Source of the DNA: Rotaria socialis
Taxonomy: Eukaryota; Rotifera; Eurotatoria; Philodinida; Philodinidae
Assembly: GCA_905331475.1 (NCBI GenBank)
Contig: CAJNYU010001035.1
Span: 124,001 to 188,000 of the forward strand
Length of the DNA stretch: 64,000 bases
Reading direction: 5' to 3'
Under the pieces are notes generated by a model that worked only from the letters and a program-made list of their open reading frames with translations, was not told the origin of the DNA and did not search any database. Made by a program: the position numbers and the translations under genes. Numbering within the stretch: position 1 is the first letter of the stretch; each line of letters begins with the position of its first letter. Shown here piece by piece: positions 19,671 to 31,027 of the stretch.

Positions 19671-21095
19671 TTACCATACATGAAAACGATAGCGGTCCAT
19701 ACTTCGTTGGATACTTGTAAGGCCATGTTTAGATCTTTCTGCTTCATGACGTTTGATATCCGGAAACAATTTAAAAGCACGACGATTCAATACTGGGGAC
19801 GATGGCTGTTCGAGCTATGTACATATGAAACGGTAATTTTCTTCAAAGTAATTAAATAGAATAAATAAAAAAAGAAGAACTAATGTCATTGGCATTCAAC
19901 TTTTTGTTTATCGAATTTTCGGGTAGATGACCAAGAAACAAGTTTTTTTTCCTCATAAAAGGTATCTATGTTGAAGGAAAATCTTGCGTTATATCGCGTG
20001 TGAATGAACACTATAAAATATAGTACTTGTAGAGGAAAAGATAATTATCTTTAGCAGCGTAGAATTCTTTGGAAAACTTTACGAATTATCGTACGGTTTC
20101 ATATCTTAGCATTTAGTTAATGAAAATAACGATCTAATTTACTTACCGATTGCGAATTATTTTGAAATATATTTGGATTAGCGATAATCGATGTTATTGG
20201 AACCGTTTGTTCAATCATAGGAATTGGTGAGTTAGACGGTAGCGATTGTGGCTGTTTGTATTTATATGTTTTCTCGCTATCTAGTGAAGGCGCAGAATGA
20301 ATTGGAGTGTATACTTCAGGAGAAGATTTTCGTTTTTCATTGATTGTTTTTGGAGGCAGAGGAGAAGATACGAATGGCTTATCTACAGTTTCTTTTCGAA
20401 GTTCTTCCTCTTTCGATGGCGTTTTCGCACCTGATTGATTACGAATTGGAGAATCCATATTGTTAGATGTCGATCGTTCTAATATAGGCGATGAATATTT
20501 CTCAATGGGCAGTTGATTTACTTGTGGTTCTTGATGAGCAATTTCTTCTATTGGTTCGATCGGTTGTATTTGTGTTGTAGACTTTGGTGTTGAAGTACGC
20601 TGCTAGAATAAGAGATATATTTAATACACACGAGTAAATATTTTTATTTTGTATTAAAAGCAAATAATTTACTTCTTGTTGTGATATAGGTGACATAGGC
20701 TTTGGTTGTTGTATTGCTGACTCAGTAACAAATCCATAATTAAAGGATTCGAAATCTTTCCATGTATCCAATGTTGCATTTGTTTTATTTTCTTGTTTAA
20801 GATTGATTTCTCCAATTTTTCTATCAAGTAATGCCACTTCTATTTGTTTGCTGTTTCTACTCAGGCTTGGTGATTCGCTTTGATTCGTATGTGTTATTGC
20901 TGTTGAATTTACTTGAGGCACAATTTGATGATAGCTTAATTTCTCAACCGAATGAGCGCCAACATTAGTGGCTGGAAGTTGTAGTTGGCCTTGATTGTCA
21001 CCGTTTTCAACAGCTTGTTTCGCCGCTAATCTTCGTTTGATTAATAAAAATGCTGCTAAATTAGGTGCTTGAGAATTTTTTCTCTCGGATGCCAT
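19671..21095 (-). CDS. Unknown 340-aa Ser/Pro/Gln-rich, probably disordered protein
   Basis: Three exons, 20673-21095, 20147-20602 and 19671-19814, all phase 0, totalling 341 codons with stop. The first donor is GTAAATTA and the second a consensus GTAAGT at 20146. The N-terminus MASERKNSQAPNLAAFLLIK is followed by a basic helix (RRLAAKQAVE). The middle is Ser/Pro/Gln/Thr-rich without domain-like hydrophobic spacing. The C-terminus, NRRAFKLFPDIKRHEAERSK then HGLTSIQRSMDRYRFHVW, is compact and charged and is the part most likely to be conserved. No family recognised. The last exon is supported by phase, acceptor and composition. Confidence 0.7.
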
Positions 21096-21345
21096 ATTTG
21101 CTATTCAACTTTCAGGTATGCTTTCTTTTACTGAGCGTTGAATATATATTTTATGAATATGAGAGCTACGATTATTTTTATTTTTATTTTTATTTTTGTT
21201 TTATAGATTCATGTAAGGAAGAGAGAGAAAAAGATGAGGAGATAATTTAATTAAACGGAAGAAAAAGAAAAGAAAAAAAAAGAAAAAAAATTTAAAATGA
21301 CAAAATGTAACATTGACAACGGCAGTTTGTTTTTCTTTTATTGTG

Positions 21346-23127
21346 TTATTTAACATCGGCAATAGTAGGTGCACTTTGGTTTTCTAAATGCTTTGCTCGT
21401 GCTTGAAAGATTTTATATTTAATTTTTTCTTCTAAATCATTGAAAATTTTCGATGAAATGAAATTTGAAATGTTGCATTGACATAATTTATTTAGAAGAT
21501 TTTCACAAACTAACTGATCATTCATATAGAAGAATTCACGAAACCATATACATAAAGTATCAATAATAGATGAGATTGCCAAACGTAAACCATTCTCTTG
21601 CTCAATTAAATTTATACCATTAGAATATGTTGAAATATAGTTAAATTTCGATAGATACAGTAAAATAAATGTATGACATGCAGTTAAAATAAAATGTATT
21701 TCAAAACGATGAGCTACAATGTTTCAAGAGGAAAAGTCGGATATTCATATTTTATTTACTTATAGTAAAATCTCGTTCTATTTTGAGTATCAACGGGATC
21801 AGTCAATAGGACTCAATATTAGGAGGCCTGCCAGATTCTTTCTAACACATTGGAAGTATTCCATTGTAGTTTCTTGTATACGGCATAAAGTAATATCTCT
21901 CTTATTTTAAAGTAATCAGGTAGTTTAACTCTTTGATTTCAAGCTAAACTAGTCGTGTATGCTGACATAGTTTCATGTTACCAGGTAACATCATAAAAAT
22001 AACGAGATGTGCCATCGAACATTGTTGCTATTGTCTGATACAAATTATTTGTAAATATGCATTCTCATGCCTGTCTAAATATCACAATCGGGTCTTGTTG
22101 CCAAATGGATTCGCATACAAAGAAAGTAGTTCAGTTTCTTTGGCAAAAAATACGACTCCATTAATTCCAAATGCATGAAGTAGCAATCATGCATTGAAAT
22201 TCAATCGTACTTCGAATAACTAGAGTTGTAATCTTCATGCTACTTCTCTTGCTCATGAAACAACACATATGATTCATAGATTTCTTGTCCGAAATTTGTT
22301 TAATGCAACATATGTTACGGTGATGATTCTTATTTATAAGATCGGAAATCATCGCTCATTTTTATCAATAAAGGCATGCTTATACAAAGAGATTCGACTG
22401 TTACTAAAACATTAGATAAGAGATATTTGAAACTAGGAAAAACTTTTGACTGATTTTAGGAAAAAAATCTTTTCGTTTTCCACATGAATAATCGTTTAAC
22501 TTTCATATGAAATATAATACGCATTATTCTATTAGTTGACATACCAAGGATAAGTAAGTCAGTTACATTTTGATAGGTCATAGTACATTGAAATTGTGGA
22601 TATAGAAATTGAAGTAATTCAATCATATCATGTGATGAAACATCAACAATTTCCATTGAACTGATATTCTGATCTTGAAAATATAATTGAAAAATTTTCG
22701 ATACAGACGATAAGACACTTTTATCAACAAAAATTTCTTTGCCTAGTGGAAAATGTTTTTTCTGAAAAATTGAAATATTGATTGTGTTTTTAGTAAAAAT
22801 ACCTTCAACAATAAGTATGAAATCACTGAAAGGATGTAATTGTAAAAAGAATTCTTCTGTTAACTGTTTGTTATTATTGTTTTGTTGTGTCATATCAAAA
22901 TCGGTTTCCATATTAACTGTAGTAATGACTTTATTAAATGGTTCCGTTTGTGATAGTTTAAGACGTTTTAAAGGTTGAACCGATGTTTTTCGAGCTACAA
23001 TCTTTTTATTTGAATAATCACTATTCGTAACTGATATTAATTTAGAATATTCATTCGTTTTCGTATATTCCGATAATGATTTATTATTATTACTGGTAGT
23101 AGTTAATGCTGATTTCATTGTATTCAT
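21346..23127 (-). CDS. BTB/POZ domain protein
   Basis: Two exons, 22545-23127 and 21346-21713, joined over an 831-nt intron (donor GTATGT, acceptor TTGTAG), giving 316 aa. After a Ser/Thr/Asn-rich, Lys-containing N-terminal region of about 95 residues comes a BTB fold: HPFSDFILIVEG, then VDKSVLSSVSKIFQLYFQ, then SSHDMIELLQFLYP. The splice junction creates LLILAHRFEIHFILTAC, the usual LLxLAxxFxxxxLxxxC of BTB domains, which strongly supports the intron. A helical C-terminal region (LRLAISSIIDTLCIWFREFF) follows. BTB domains dimerise and often recruit substrates to Cul3 ubiquitin ligases; no MATH, Kelch or zinc finger is visible, so the partner is unknown. Confidence 0.85.
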
Positions 23128-23344
23128 ATGAATAGAACGAAGAATAAAATAACAACAATTATTAGATTGATTAAAAATGAAGAATGAAAATTTAACAACA
23201 GAAGCGCCAATAATAATAATATATTAGTTTTTTTCATGCGTTCTCTTCGATCTATGGGTGATAGGAGGAGATGAAGACGCTCAATATTGACGACTTTTCC
23301 TCCTGACTCATGTTGTCATTAAAATTAATCTTTTTGTCTCAGTC
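23128..23344. promoter_or_regulatory. 217-bp head-to-head intergenic region, probable shared promoter
   Basis: The only DNA between the divergent ATGs of the BTB gene (23127, minus) and the Lys-rich gene (23345, plus). It includes a GC-richer block around 23238-23310. The two genes must share or closely abut promoters. Inferred from spacing only. Confidence 0.45.
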
Positions 23345-25170
23345 ATGAAGACTATTTTTGCTCATTTAAATATCAATAATAACGGAATAAATCAATCAAT
23401 AGCAACGAAAAGTTCATTTAAAAATCTAAACTATTATCAAGATTATGATCTAGCGGGTGGTGATGTTAATAAAAATGCGAATGTATCTCAAGTTGAACAT
23501 GAACGAGATGCATGTGAAAAAGAATTGTATCGATTACGTTATGGAATTGAAAATTTATTAGCTAATAAAGATCAAGGTGATTTTAAAAGAGAACAGCAAC
23601 AGCAAAAAAGATTTTCAAATATACAAAATCCATTTCGAAAACAGATTACTCAAATAAAAGATTTAAACAGTATATCTGCGAAAAAGAAAATTTGTAAAAA
23701 ACGTTTTTCTCTAAATGATTCTAGATAAAATTAATACAAATTGGATAGATCAATGTACTCCTTGTTGTCGCCGTTGGAGGAGAGTTAGACGCAATAGTAA
23801 TATAAATAGTCCCAATCAATATTCTAACCGTCAAATGCACAAGGAGAAAAGTTTTGATCGTTCTTTACCGAAAACTCCCAAATCTTCAGGGTCATCACAA
23901 TTTAATAGGTCTGATGTTAATTTACAATAGACGACAGTTAATATTATATGAATATCATTTTTAGAGATTTATCCATTTCTAATTCACCATCACATCATAT
24001 CGATTCTGATGGGCATCGATCGAAATTTAATTTAAAACGCAGCGTTTCTAAATTAATCAATGGACTAACACCTAATAAAATGAATCCTACAAATTTATTC
24101 AGATCGAACGATATGAATGATCCACTATACAATGCATTAATACTTAAGATACTCGAAGCAAAAGCATTAGATTGTCTTTGTACTGGTTATTCGAAGCGTG
24201 ATACAGAAAAACAAATTTCAAAAGCATTGGCCGAAATCGATCAAAGGTTTATTGAAATAAGAACCATTTGTAGCATATGTCTAGAAATTCGCTTTTTGTT
24301 TTTTAAATTTAAATAGAATTAGCAGACAACAGTTGGATTCAATAAGCGTTAGATCAACGAAGACATCGCCACTGAAGAATTCAGTAAACGATCCTGAATC
24401 TAATTTTTCTCAATTGATTACACCACAACTATTGAGTGAAAAAATTATGCATTCATCGCCGTCTGATACTGAAATACCGTATATTAGTGCAACAACATCA
24501 AAATCTTCTGATAATAATAAAGATAAAATAAAAAGTATAGAATAAAGTTTTTTTTTTTTGATAAGCTTCTATTAATTTATTTCATTTAATATTATAGGTG
24601 CATTGAAATTAAATGAAACTATTAAAAAAAAACCCAAGAAAAAATCTAAAGTGTATGCCATTGATTTATATCGATTATCAGTAGACTATAGTTTATATTT
24701 ATTTTAGAACCATTATTGGCGATAAAAGATCAAAATCAAGTAAAATAATTCAAATAAAATAGATCTAAAAATTTATTTTTTCGTAAAGGAAAGTCAATGA
24801 AGAAAAAAAGACCAAGCTCAAAACATAGGCAAAAACCCAAACAAAAGCATAAACCAACTAGTACAAGAAAAAATCGCAGCAAATCTAAAACTTCAAATAA
24901 AAAACGAAGCTCATCTAAAGTTAAAAAAGTAAAATATTAAAGAAAACTTTGATATTAATATCATATTTTATAGAAGAAAGATTCATCACAATCTTCATCG
25001 AGACATACGAGTAATAAAAAACCATGTAAGTTGGTTCTTCTTTTTATTTTTCGTAAGAATATCGATTGATAACATTGTTTTTTTATTATTATTATCTCAA
25101 TTAAGCAACGAAAAGTAGTCGACATAATAAACAGAAAAGAACAAAATCAAAATCAAAATCAAGCAAATGA
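23345..25170 (+). CDS. Unknown 450-aa protein with a Lys/Ser-rich basic tail
   Basis: Nine exons close in phase to 451 codons: 23345-23669, 23725-23908, 23965-24246, 24317-24534, 24598-24652, 24708-24739, 24789-24928, 24974-25025 and 25106-25170. Introns are 49-80 nt. The N-terminal third has a short coiled coil (EHERDACEKELYRLRYGIEN). The middle contains WIDQCTPCCRRWRRVRR, a Cys/Trp/Arg cluster. A helical segment (LILKILEAKALDCLCTGYSK) follows. The last 110 residues are mostly Lys, Ser and Arg (KSKSKSSK at the end), suggesting nucleic-acid binding or a nuclear location. No family recognised. The donor at 23909 (GTCTGA) and at 24247 (GTTTAT) are weak and the least certain. Confidence 0.7.
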
Positions 25171-25310
25171 CACAATTATGTTATCAATAGTTTTCTATAC
25201 TAAATCATATTCAGAAGAGTCTCAACATCGACAAAAACTGTCAGTACTCTTACTTTCACCAATATAGCATGCTTGTCCTTTTCTTTTTGTATAAAAACAA
25301 ATCGCGTCTT

Positions 25311-25972
25311 CTTGATTGCGGACGTTTTTTCTTAATTGTTGGAAAAAAAACGTCCGCAAAGTAGAAACAGGGGGAGAGAGACAAAAATAGTCGCAGAGTG
25401 GAAAATGTCCGCAAAACAGAATCGGGGGGAAGAGAGCAAAAAATGTACGCATTGTGGAATCAAAGGAAAATTGATATTTTAAGATGATTCATGCAAATAG
25501 GTGTACTGAATAATATCAACTGTTTCGAGCTAGTCTAGTGTTGTTCATCGCATGTCATCCTGGTCATTTTATAAGCATGTTTATTGTGAAAGAAAAACAT
25601 TGAAAGTGGCGAAGTTAAACCTAGACGAATCAAATAAAAATGTCCATTGTGAAAGATGATAACTTTTCTCCACTTTAAACACAATCTAATAAAGATCGTA
25701 TAGTTTTTAAAAATTATCATTTTGGAATGAATCTTGATTATCAACCTAACACAGTTAGATGCTCAACTATTCTTCATAAATGACTTTTCTGTATTTTTTT
25801 CACCTAATAAATCTTGTCTTAATTCCATAATGCTGACATTTTTTTCTCTCCTCTTGCCCCGATTCTGCTTTGCGGACATTTTCCACTCTGCGACTATTTT
25901 TGTTTCTCTCCCCCTGTTTCTACTTTGCGGACGTTTTCTCTTAATTGGAGGAATAAAATGTCCGCAATCAAG
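25311..25972. mobile_element. 662-bp long-TIR non-autonomous element
   Basis: Left arm (about 25311-25450) and right arm (about 25846-25972, inverted) share CTTGATTGCGGAC, AACGTCCGCAAAGTAGAAAC, a GGGGGAGAGA block, AGTCGCAGAGTGGAAAATG and AGAATCGGGG over about 130 bp. Within each arm TGCGGACGTTTT pairs with AAAACGTCCGCA, making a terminal hairpin. No clear target duplication at the chosen ends, so boundaries may be off by a few bases. The interior has no convincing gene. Confidence 0.75.
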
Positions 25973-27665
25973 CTGTAGCCAAAAAAATTGTAGTCAATAT
26001 ATATTCAAATTTTCAATATCATCTAAATTTAGTTTCTATATTGAATGATGTTTATTTAATAGCAATTTCTTCTAAATTTATACAATTTTGTCAACGTTGG
26101 TCTGAAGAAGAAGCCAAAGACATTTTTCGCAATTTGTAATAAGCTGTTGCTCTTACTGGCATTGTATTATAAAGTATAATAGTCGATGAATAAGAGTGCT
26201 GTTTCCTTCCTTTCATGGCCTAAACGCTTTCTTTTTCTGACAAATTTTGGTTATTTCACGACTATCGCATTGTATGAAGTCACTAGTATCTATCTATTGA
26301 ATATATTTGAGAATTCAAGAATTGTTTTGGAACTTAAAGAAATTCGAGATAAAATCACATTTACAAAACAGAACTATTAAAAACTAAATATTTTCAAGCT
26401 GTTTTCAAATCAATTTTTCATGAAAAAAGTATAAAAACACTCTCGCTGTTCTGGCATGGTACTTTTTTTTCCGAACGGAAGCTATTTCTACAGATACTCA
26501 AAATATTTTGAAATGCCTAGTTGTTTTGTTTCGGATAAAAAAGCACTTAAGTTATTTTTCTTAGCTCTCGGGTAGAAGTTGCATTCAAAAAAAAACAAGA
26601 ATGTGACTTCATGGCAACTGGAATGTGATGGTACTTTTACTTGAACAAACTAAAAGTGGTTCCGCCTCGAAGTGTATGTAGTGATTGTAAAAAACAATTT
26701 TCAGCTCGATCGAGCATAACACCTCGCAGAAATTAGTGTCATTTTTTTTACAATTATAATTCTATCGTCCTGTAGAAAGCAGCATCCGGAAAATTTGAAT
26801 CTATGATAACTTTTTCTGTAATTGTTAGTTTCCGTTTGCTTTGTATAATTTAAGCAATTTTCAGAGGAAGTATTATAATGAAGTTTACGAAAAGGAAGAT
26901 TATGATTAAACTATTACAAAAACAACACACAATTCTATCTTAATAGATGAACTAAGAGTTTTCTATGCCGAAAGATGCTTATATCTATATGAAATTGTTG
27001 AAATTGTTTTGCTTTTCGGAAAAACGAGTCCAATTGAGAATATGCTCATTGAACATTGCTATAATCATTTTTAGTGATTCGTCTTTTGTTGATAAATGAA
27101 TGGTAATTATTTTTCCTAGATCGAGTAAATCACCCCATTATAGTTTACTTTCGATATTATTCCATGACAACAGCAGGATTTAATTATAGTATTGGATTGT
27201 CTAATGTGAGCTTCCTATTTCAATTGAATGTGTAAACCATATTACTGTATCAAATTAAAAATGATTATTATATCATTAGCAATTTAACAAATTAATATCG
27301 CATATATATATATATATGCTATGATTATTTTCTAATATTCGATAAATCATTTTTGTGTTCGTGTAATAATAGCACCAAAAAAAGATGAAGGGGGCATTTT
27401 CAAAGGAGATTTAATTGACTCTATCATGTGGTACCAGTATATTTAAAGTATTGTTTAAATAGTAATTAGGGTAGCACATGATGCGGAGGCAGAAAAATAA
27501 GTTTTTTTTAATGGATTCATATATATATATATATATAACTGATCGATACTAATTTACTTCAACAAAATTTTCATTCCTTGATCAAGAGTCGTTTTGTGAG
27601 TATGAATTATATTATCTGTTATACATGAAGAGTATTTTTCTTTAATATAGAATAAATTTTACATA
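25973..27665. other. Intergenic stretch with a possible coding relic
   Basis: Mostly featureless AT-rich DNA with (TA)n runs near 27299-27320 and 27519-27537. A short frame at 26059-26139 ends FIQFCQRWSEEEAKDIFRNL then a stop; it reads like the end of a real protein but has no visible start or recognised family. The frame at 26186-26380 is not convincing. Confidence 0.4.
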
Positions 27666-27896
27666 ATGAGACTATTATCAATATTCTCCCTGTTTGTCTT
27701 TTGTTTATCTTTATTGATGATTGATGCTACTGATCATTACCAGGTTCAAGCATCGGGTAATGACTGTCAACAAGCGTGTTTCAATGCATGTGAAGAGAAA
27801 TGTCCTGGTGCACCATGCGATTATCCTAGTACAACTTTTGTTCGCTCAAAAACTAGCTGCGTTAGGTGTTTTTGTCCAGAAGATATATTGGAATAA
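27666..27896 (+). CDS. Small secreted cysteine-rich peptide (76 aa)
   Basis: A single exon encodes a signal peptide (MRLLSIFSLFVFCLSLLMID, likely cut near residue 22) followed by a mature part of about 50 residues with eight cysteines: five in CQQACFNACEEKCPGAPC and three in CVRCFC. An even count suggests four disulfides. A poly(A) signal (AATAAA, about 27920-27935) follows within 40 bp, supporting a compact gene. No known family recognised. It could be antimicrobial, inhibitory or structural; the sequence does not say which. Confidence 0.7.
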   Translation: MRLLSIFSLFVFCLSLLMIDATDHYQVQASGNDCQQACFNACEEKCPGAPCDYPSTTFVRSKTSCVRCFCPEDILE

Positions 27897-28887
27897 GAAC
27901 GTTTTTTGATAAACAAAAATAAAATCTGAATAAATGGTGGCTGGAATGTTCTTTTTTTTTAATTTTTCCAATTTTAATGAATTATTTATCAAAGCAAAAT
28001 AAATTGGTTTCATGCATTCTTTATGATATAACGAGCAATAAGTAAAATGGCAAATTTTATGATGATTATGACTACAAATAAATGAATAAAAGAAAAAGAA
28101 AAACTAAAGCATCCATAGAAGATCGTTTTTCTCTTCAGTATTTTTCTAGAAATAAAATTTGAAAGCTATTGTATATTTAGTAATGTAATTGGTTCTTTAA
28201 AATACTCAAAAAAGCATTAAAATTGATTGATTGGTATTATTTACTATTAATGTTGGATTTTTTTCTCTTTCTCTTTTACAAAATACCTTTTATATAAAAA
28301 GTTTATAATTTATTGTTAAAACTAAATGAAACATCGAGCTAACGATTGTAATAGTTCGTTGATTGATTGAATGATCAAGATGAAAGAAAATTCTTGCGTG
28401 AACATAAGAAGGAAATCATCAAAATAACAGCTATTAATAATGTTTTTCTCCAAGGATAGTTCTTTATTTTTAATTCATAGTCACATATTAAAAAAAAACT
28501 TTTATTTATTTATTACAAGCTTTAAAAATGATGCATTGGTTGACAAGAAAAATCTGTAAAATACGCCAAAGATACAGAAAATGGCATTTTTAAAAATGTC
28601 AGCAGGATTCTTTGGCTGTTACGTTAATAAAATGAAAAACTAAATTATTTACTTCAGTGATTATCATATCACATAATTAATGTAATGTCATAACTGCCGA
28701 TGGGGAAAAAAATCTTCAAATTTTTTCCTTTTTCTTTACACATAAATAACTCATTGAACAATCGTGGAAAGAAATAGATTTTATCGAAATACTTATATTA
28801 TATATAATCCATACGAGACAGAGAGAGAGAGTTTACTTTGCATTTCAAAGAAATTTTTTCTTTGTTTGTTGATTAGAATATTTATTG

Positions 28888-28957
28888 AATAATATTCTAT
28901 TAACTTTAAATATTGAAATAATATTCTATTAACTTTAAATATTGAAATAATATTCTA
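28888..28957. repeat. 29-bp tandem repeat, about 2.4 copies
   Basis: The unit AATAATATTCTATTAACTTT plus AAATATTGA starts at 28888 and 28917, with a partial copy from 28946. The two full copies look identical. Confidence 0.9.
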
Positions 28958-29012
28958 ATTTTGCTATCGTATTAATTATGCACGCATAAAAATTTCTCCT
29001 CTATGTACGTAC

Positions 29013-29013
29013 G

Positions 29014-29045
<32 letters not shown>
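29013..29045. repeat. (TCTA)n microsatellite
   Basis: About eight uninterrupted TCTA units. Confidence 0.95.
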
Positions 29046-29047
<2 letters not shown>

Positions 29048-29838
29048 ATTCTAGCTCTATTTTTGTTTAGTTTTACAGTTATTTATGCAAATAAAAATAT
29101 CTCTTACTAAATATAAAAGATCTTTACATTAGTTATTCATCAACTTTTTCCTATTTCTTTCTATCTCGCTCTACTTTTTATATGCTGACTATATGAGGTC
29201 TTCTTCATTGAAATTGCATTACATTACACATCAATGTGTTTTCAGCTTGTTACTTTTATGAGAGCATTCGTCGTTAGTTCAGTTTTTTACTGATTATTTT
29301 ATTTTAGTTTCTTTTTCTTTTGAATTATAGCAAATGAATTTCATACTTGTCTAAAATAATACTTAAAGATTGATTCTGTGTTGGTATTCATCATCTCAGT
29401 TCTATCTAATCTTACATATCTAAACCGAAAATTCACCTGCGTATGGAAAAGTTATGCAATCAGTCAAACGTGCATTTGCAGTAAAAGGAAGTGTGCGTTC
29501 GATTGTCTTTGTTCAGATAGTGAAATGATGATAGTCCTTTCTAAGGCCCCATGATGCTTCCGGTGTGAGTTTCGTTCTTTTCTTGGCGGCTTCTTTTTCT
29601 CTGCTTCCCGTTTATTATCGGACTGAGAATCGGCAGTAGTGATGCGACATACTCATCAAGTGGGTTATCAACAATATGTTTACCCACTTGTTCTCAATGT
29701 ATTGTCTTTTCTCGATCAAGATGCAAACAAACGAATACTTTTATGCATGTAAAGTATTCCTTTCAATCTCGGCTAACGATCAAGAGTACTATTCAAAGAT
29801 AGTTACTGACAGAAAATAGAACAAGAAAACATGCATTT

Positions 29839-29850
29839 ACACACACACAA

Positions 29851-29926
<76 letters not shown>
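29839..29926. repeat. Compound microsatellite (CA)n(TA)n(GA)n
   Basis: Three dinucleotide tracts directly abut: CA to 29870 (one interruption), TA to 29900, GA to 29926. The TA tract could extrude as a cruciform and the flanks favour Z- or triplex-type structures. Confidence 0.95.
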
Positions 29927-30570
29927 GCGCATCGTGTTCACTCGGGATCGACTAATAAATTTATAGGAATAGTGATGGGAGACAACTAATATCACAAATG
30001 AGCTGTAATCGAATAATGATTGCTTTTCCTAGGGGCTCCACATAGAACAAGTCTTCTATTTATCTCATGCGAACTGTTTCTCATTCTTTTTTCCTTTTCC
30101 TTATCGCAAGAAGTGTATATATGTCAAACATAGAAACTCTGGTTGAATATTTAAAATTTCGATTACTCCGTCCGTCACCGATCTCCTACGCCAAACTTAA
30201 TTATCTTGTAGTCTGTTAAGAAAGAGAGAAAAAGGAAGAAACAGACTTCTATTAAGTTTAACGTCTATAGACATAACTCCCGTTCTTTCTTTCTTTTCCT
30301 CTTTCTTCATTGTACTAATCGCCATTCAATCAAGTTTTTCTGCATCTTCGACAATTACATTAGAAAACTATAGCTTGTTCATTCGTCCGATTAACGATTA
30401 TCTTCTTTTCAGTAATATAAACTCTGACATGTAAAGACGCACCTATTTTCTAGCATGTGAAAAACACAAACGAATTGGTGCCTCTTGAGAAATCATGCAA
30501 ATTCATAGATAAAAAAAGAAAGAAATAGACGGATAATGAGTGAAAGCACAGTATAAAGAAAGAGAGTGAA

Positions 30571-30612
30571 GGAGAGAGAGAGAGAGAGAGAGAGAGTGTG
30601 TGTGTGTGTGTG
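30571..30612. repeat. Compound microsatellite (GA)n(GT)n
   Basis: Abutting GA and GT dinucleotide tracts. Minus-strand open frames across it are repeat translations, not genes. Confidence 0.95.
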
Positions 30613-30917
30613 ACAGAAACAGGAAAAAAGTAGAAGAAAAGTAGTGTGGCGTGGCATGCATATAGCCACATATCACTGTGAAGAACAGCATTAATTCACA
30701 GAAGCAACGGAAGAAATCCTAGTTGGAACCTCATTACATACTAATGATAAATGTTTAACACCTCAGAAAGAAAACTATAGCAATTTGAATACGAAGTTCG
30801 GTTTTCTGGTTTCTCTCCTTTTCCTTCTTGTAGATTTCATTACTTTATAAAACACGTAAGCTTTGCCCTATTTCGTGTTTTGTTTTTCGAATTTAAACTT
30901 CTTTGCTTGTTATTTAG

Positions 30918-31027
30918 AATCATTTTTAATTGACGACGATAAGATTTTGATTATAATTCTATGCGATTTAAATATTATTGTCAATAACAAAAATGTTCCA
31001 CTGGTGGATCTTGGAGGCATTGGAAAA
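30918..31027 (+). other. Possible orphan exon
   Basis: A fully open 110-nt stretch sits between an acceptor-like TTATTTAG and a consensus donor GTAAGT. It reads SFLIDDDKILIII, then LNIIVNNKNVPLVDLGGIGK. The composition is protein-like. It does not join in frame to the innexin first coding exon, and no partner exon was found. It may be a 5' untranslated exon, an exon of an unrecognised gene, or chance. Confidence 0.25.

Noticed and set aside
30450..30691. Minus-strand frames with THTHTLSLSLSL
   Set aside because: Pure translation of GA/GT dinucleotide repeats.
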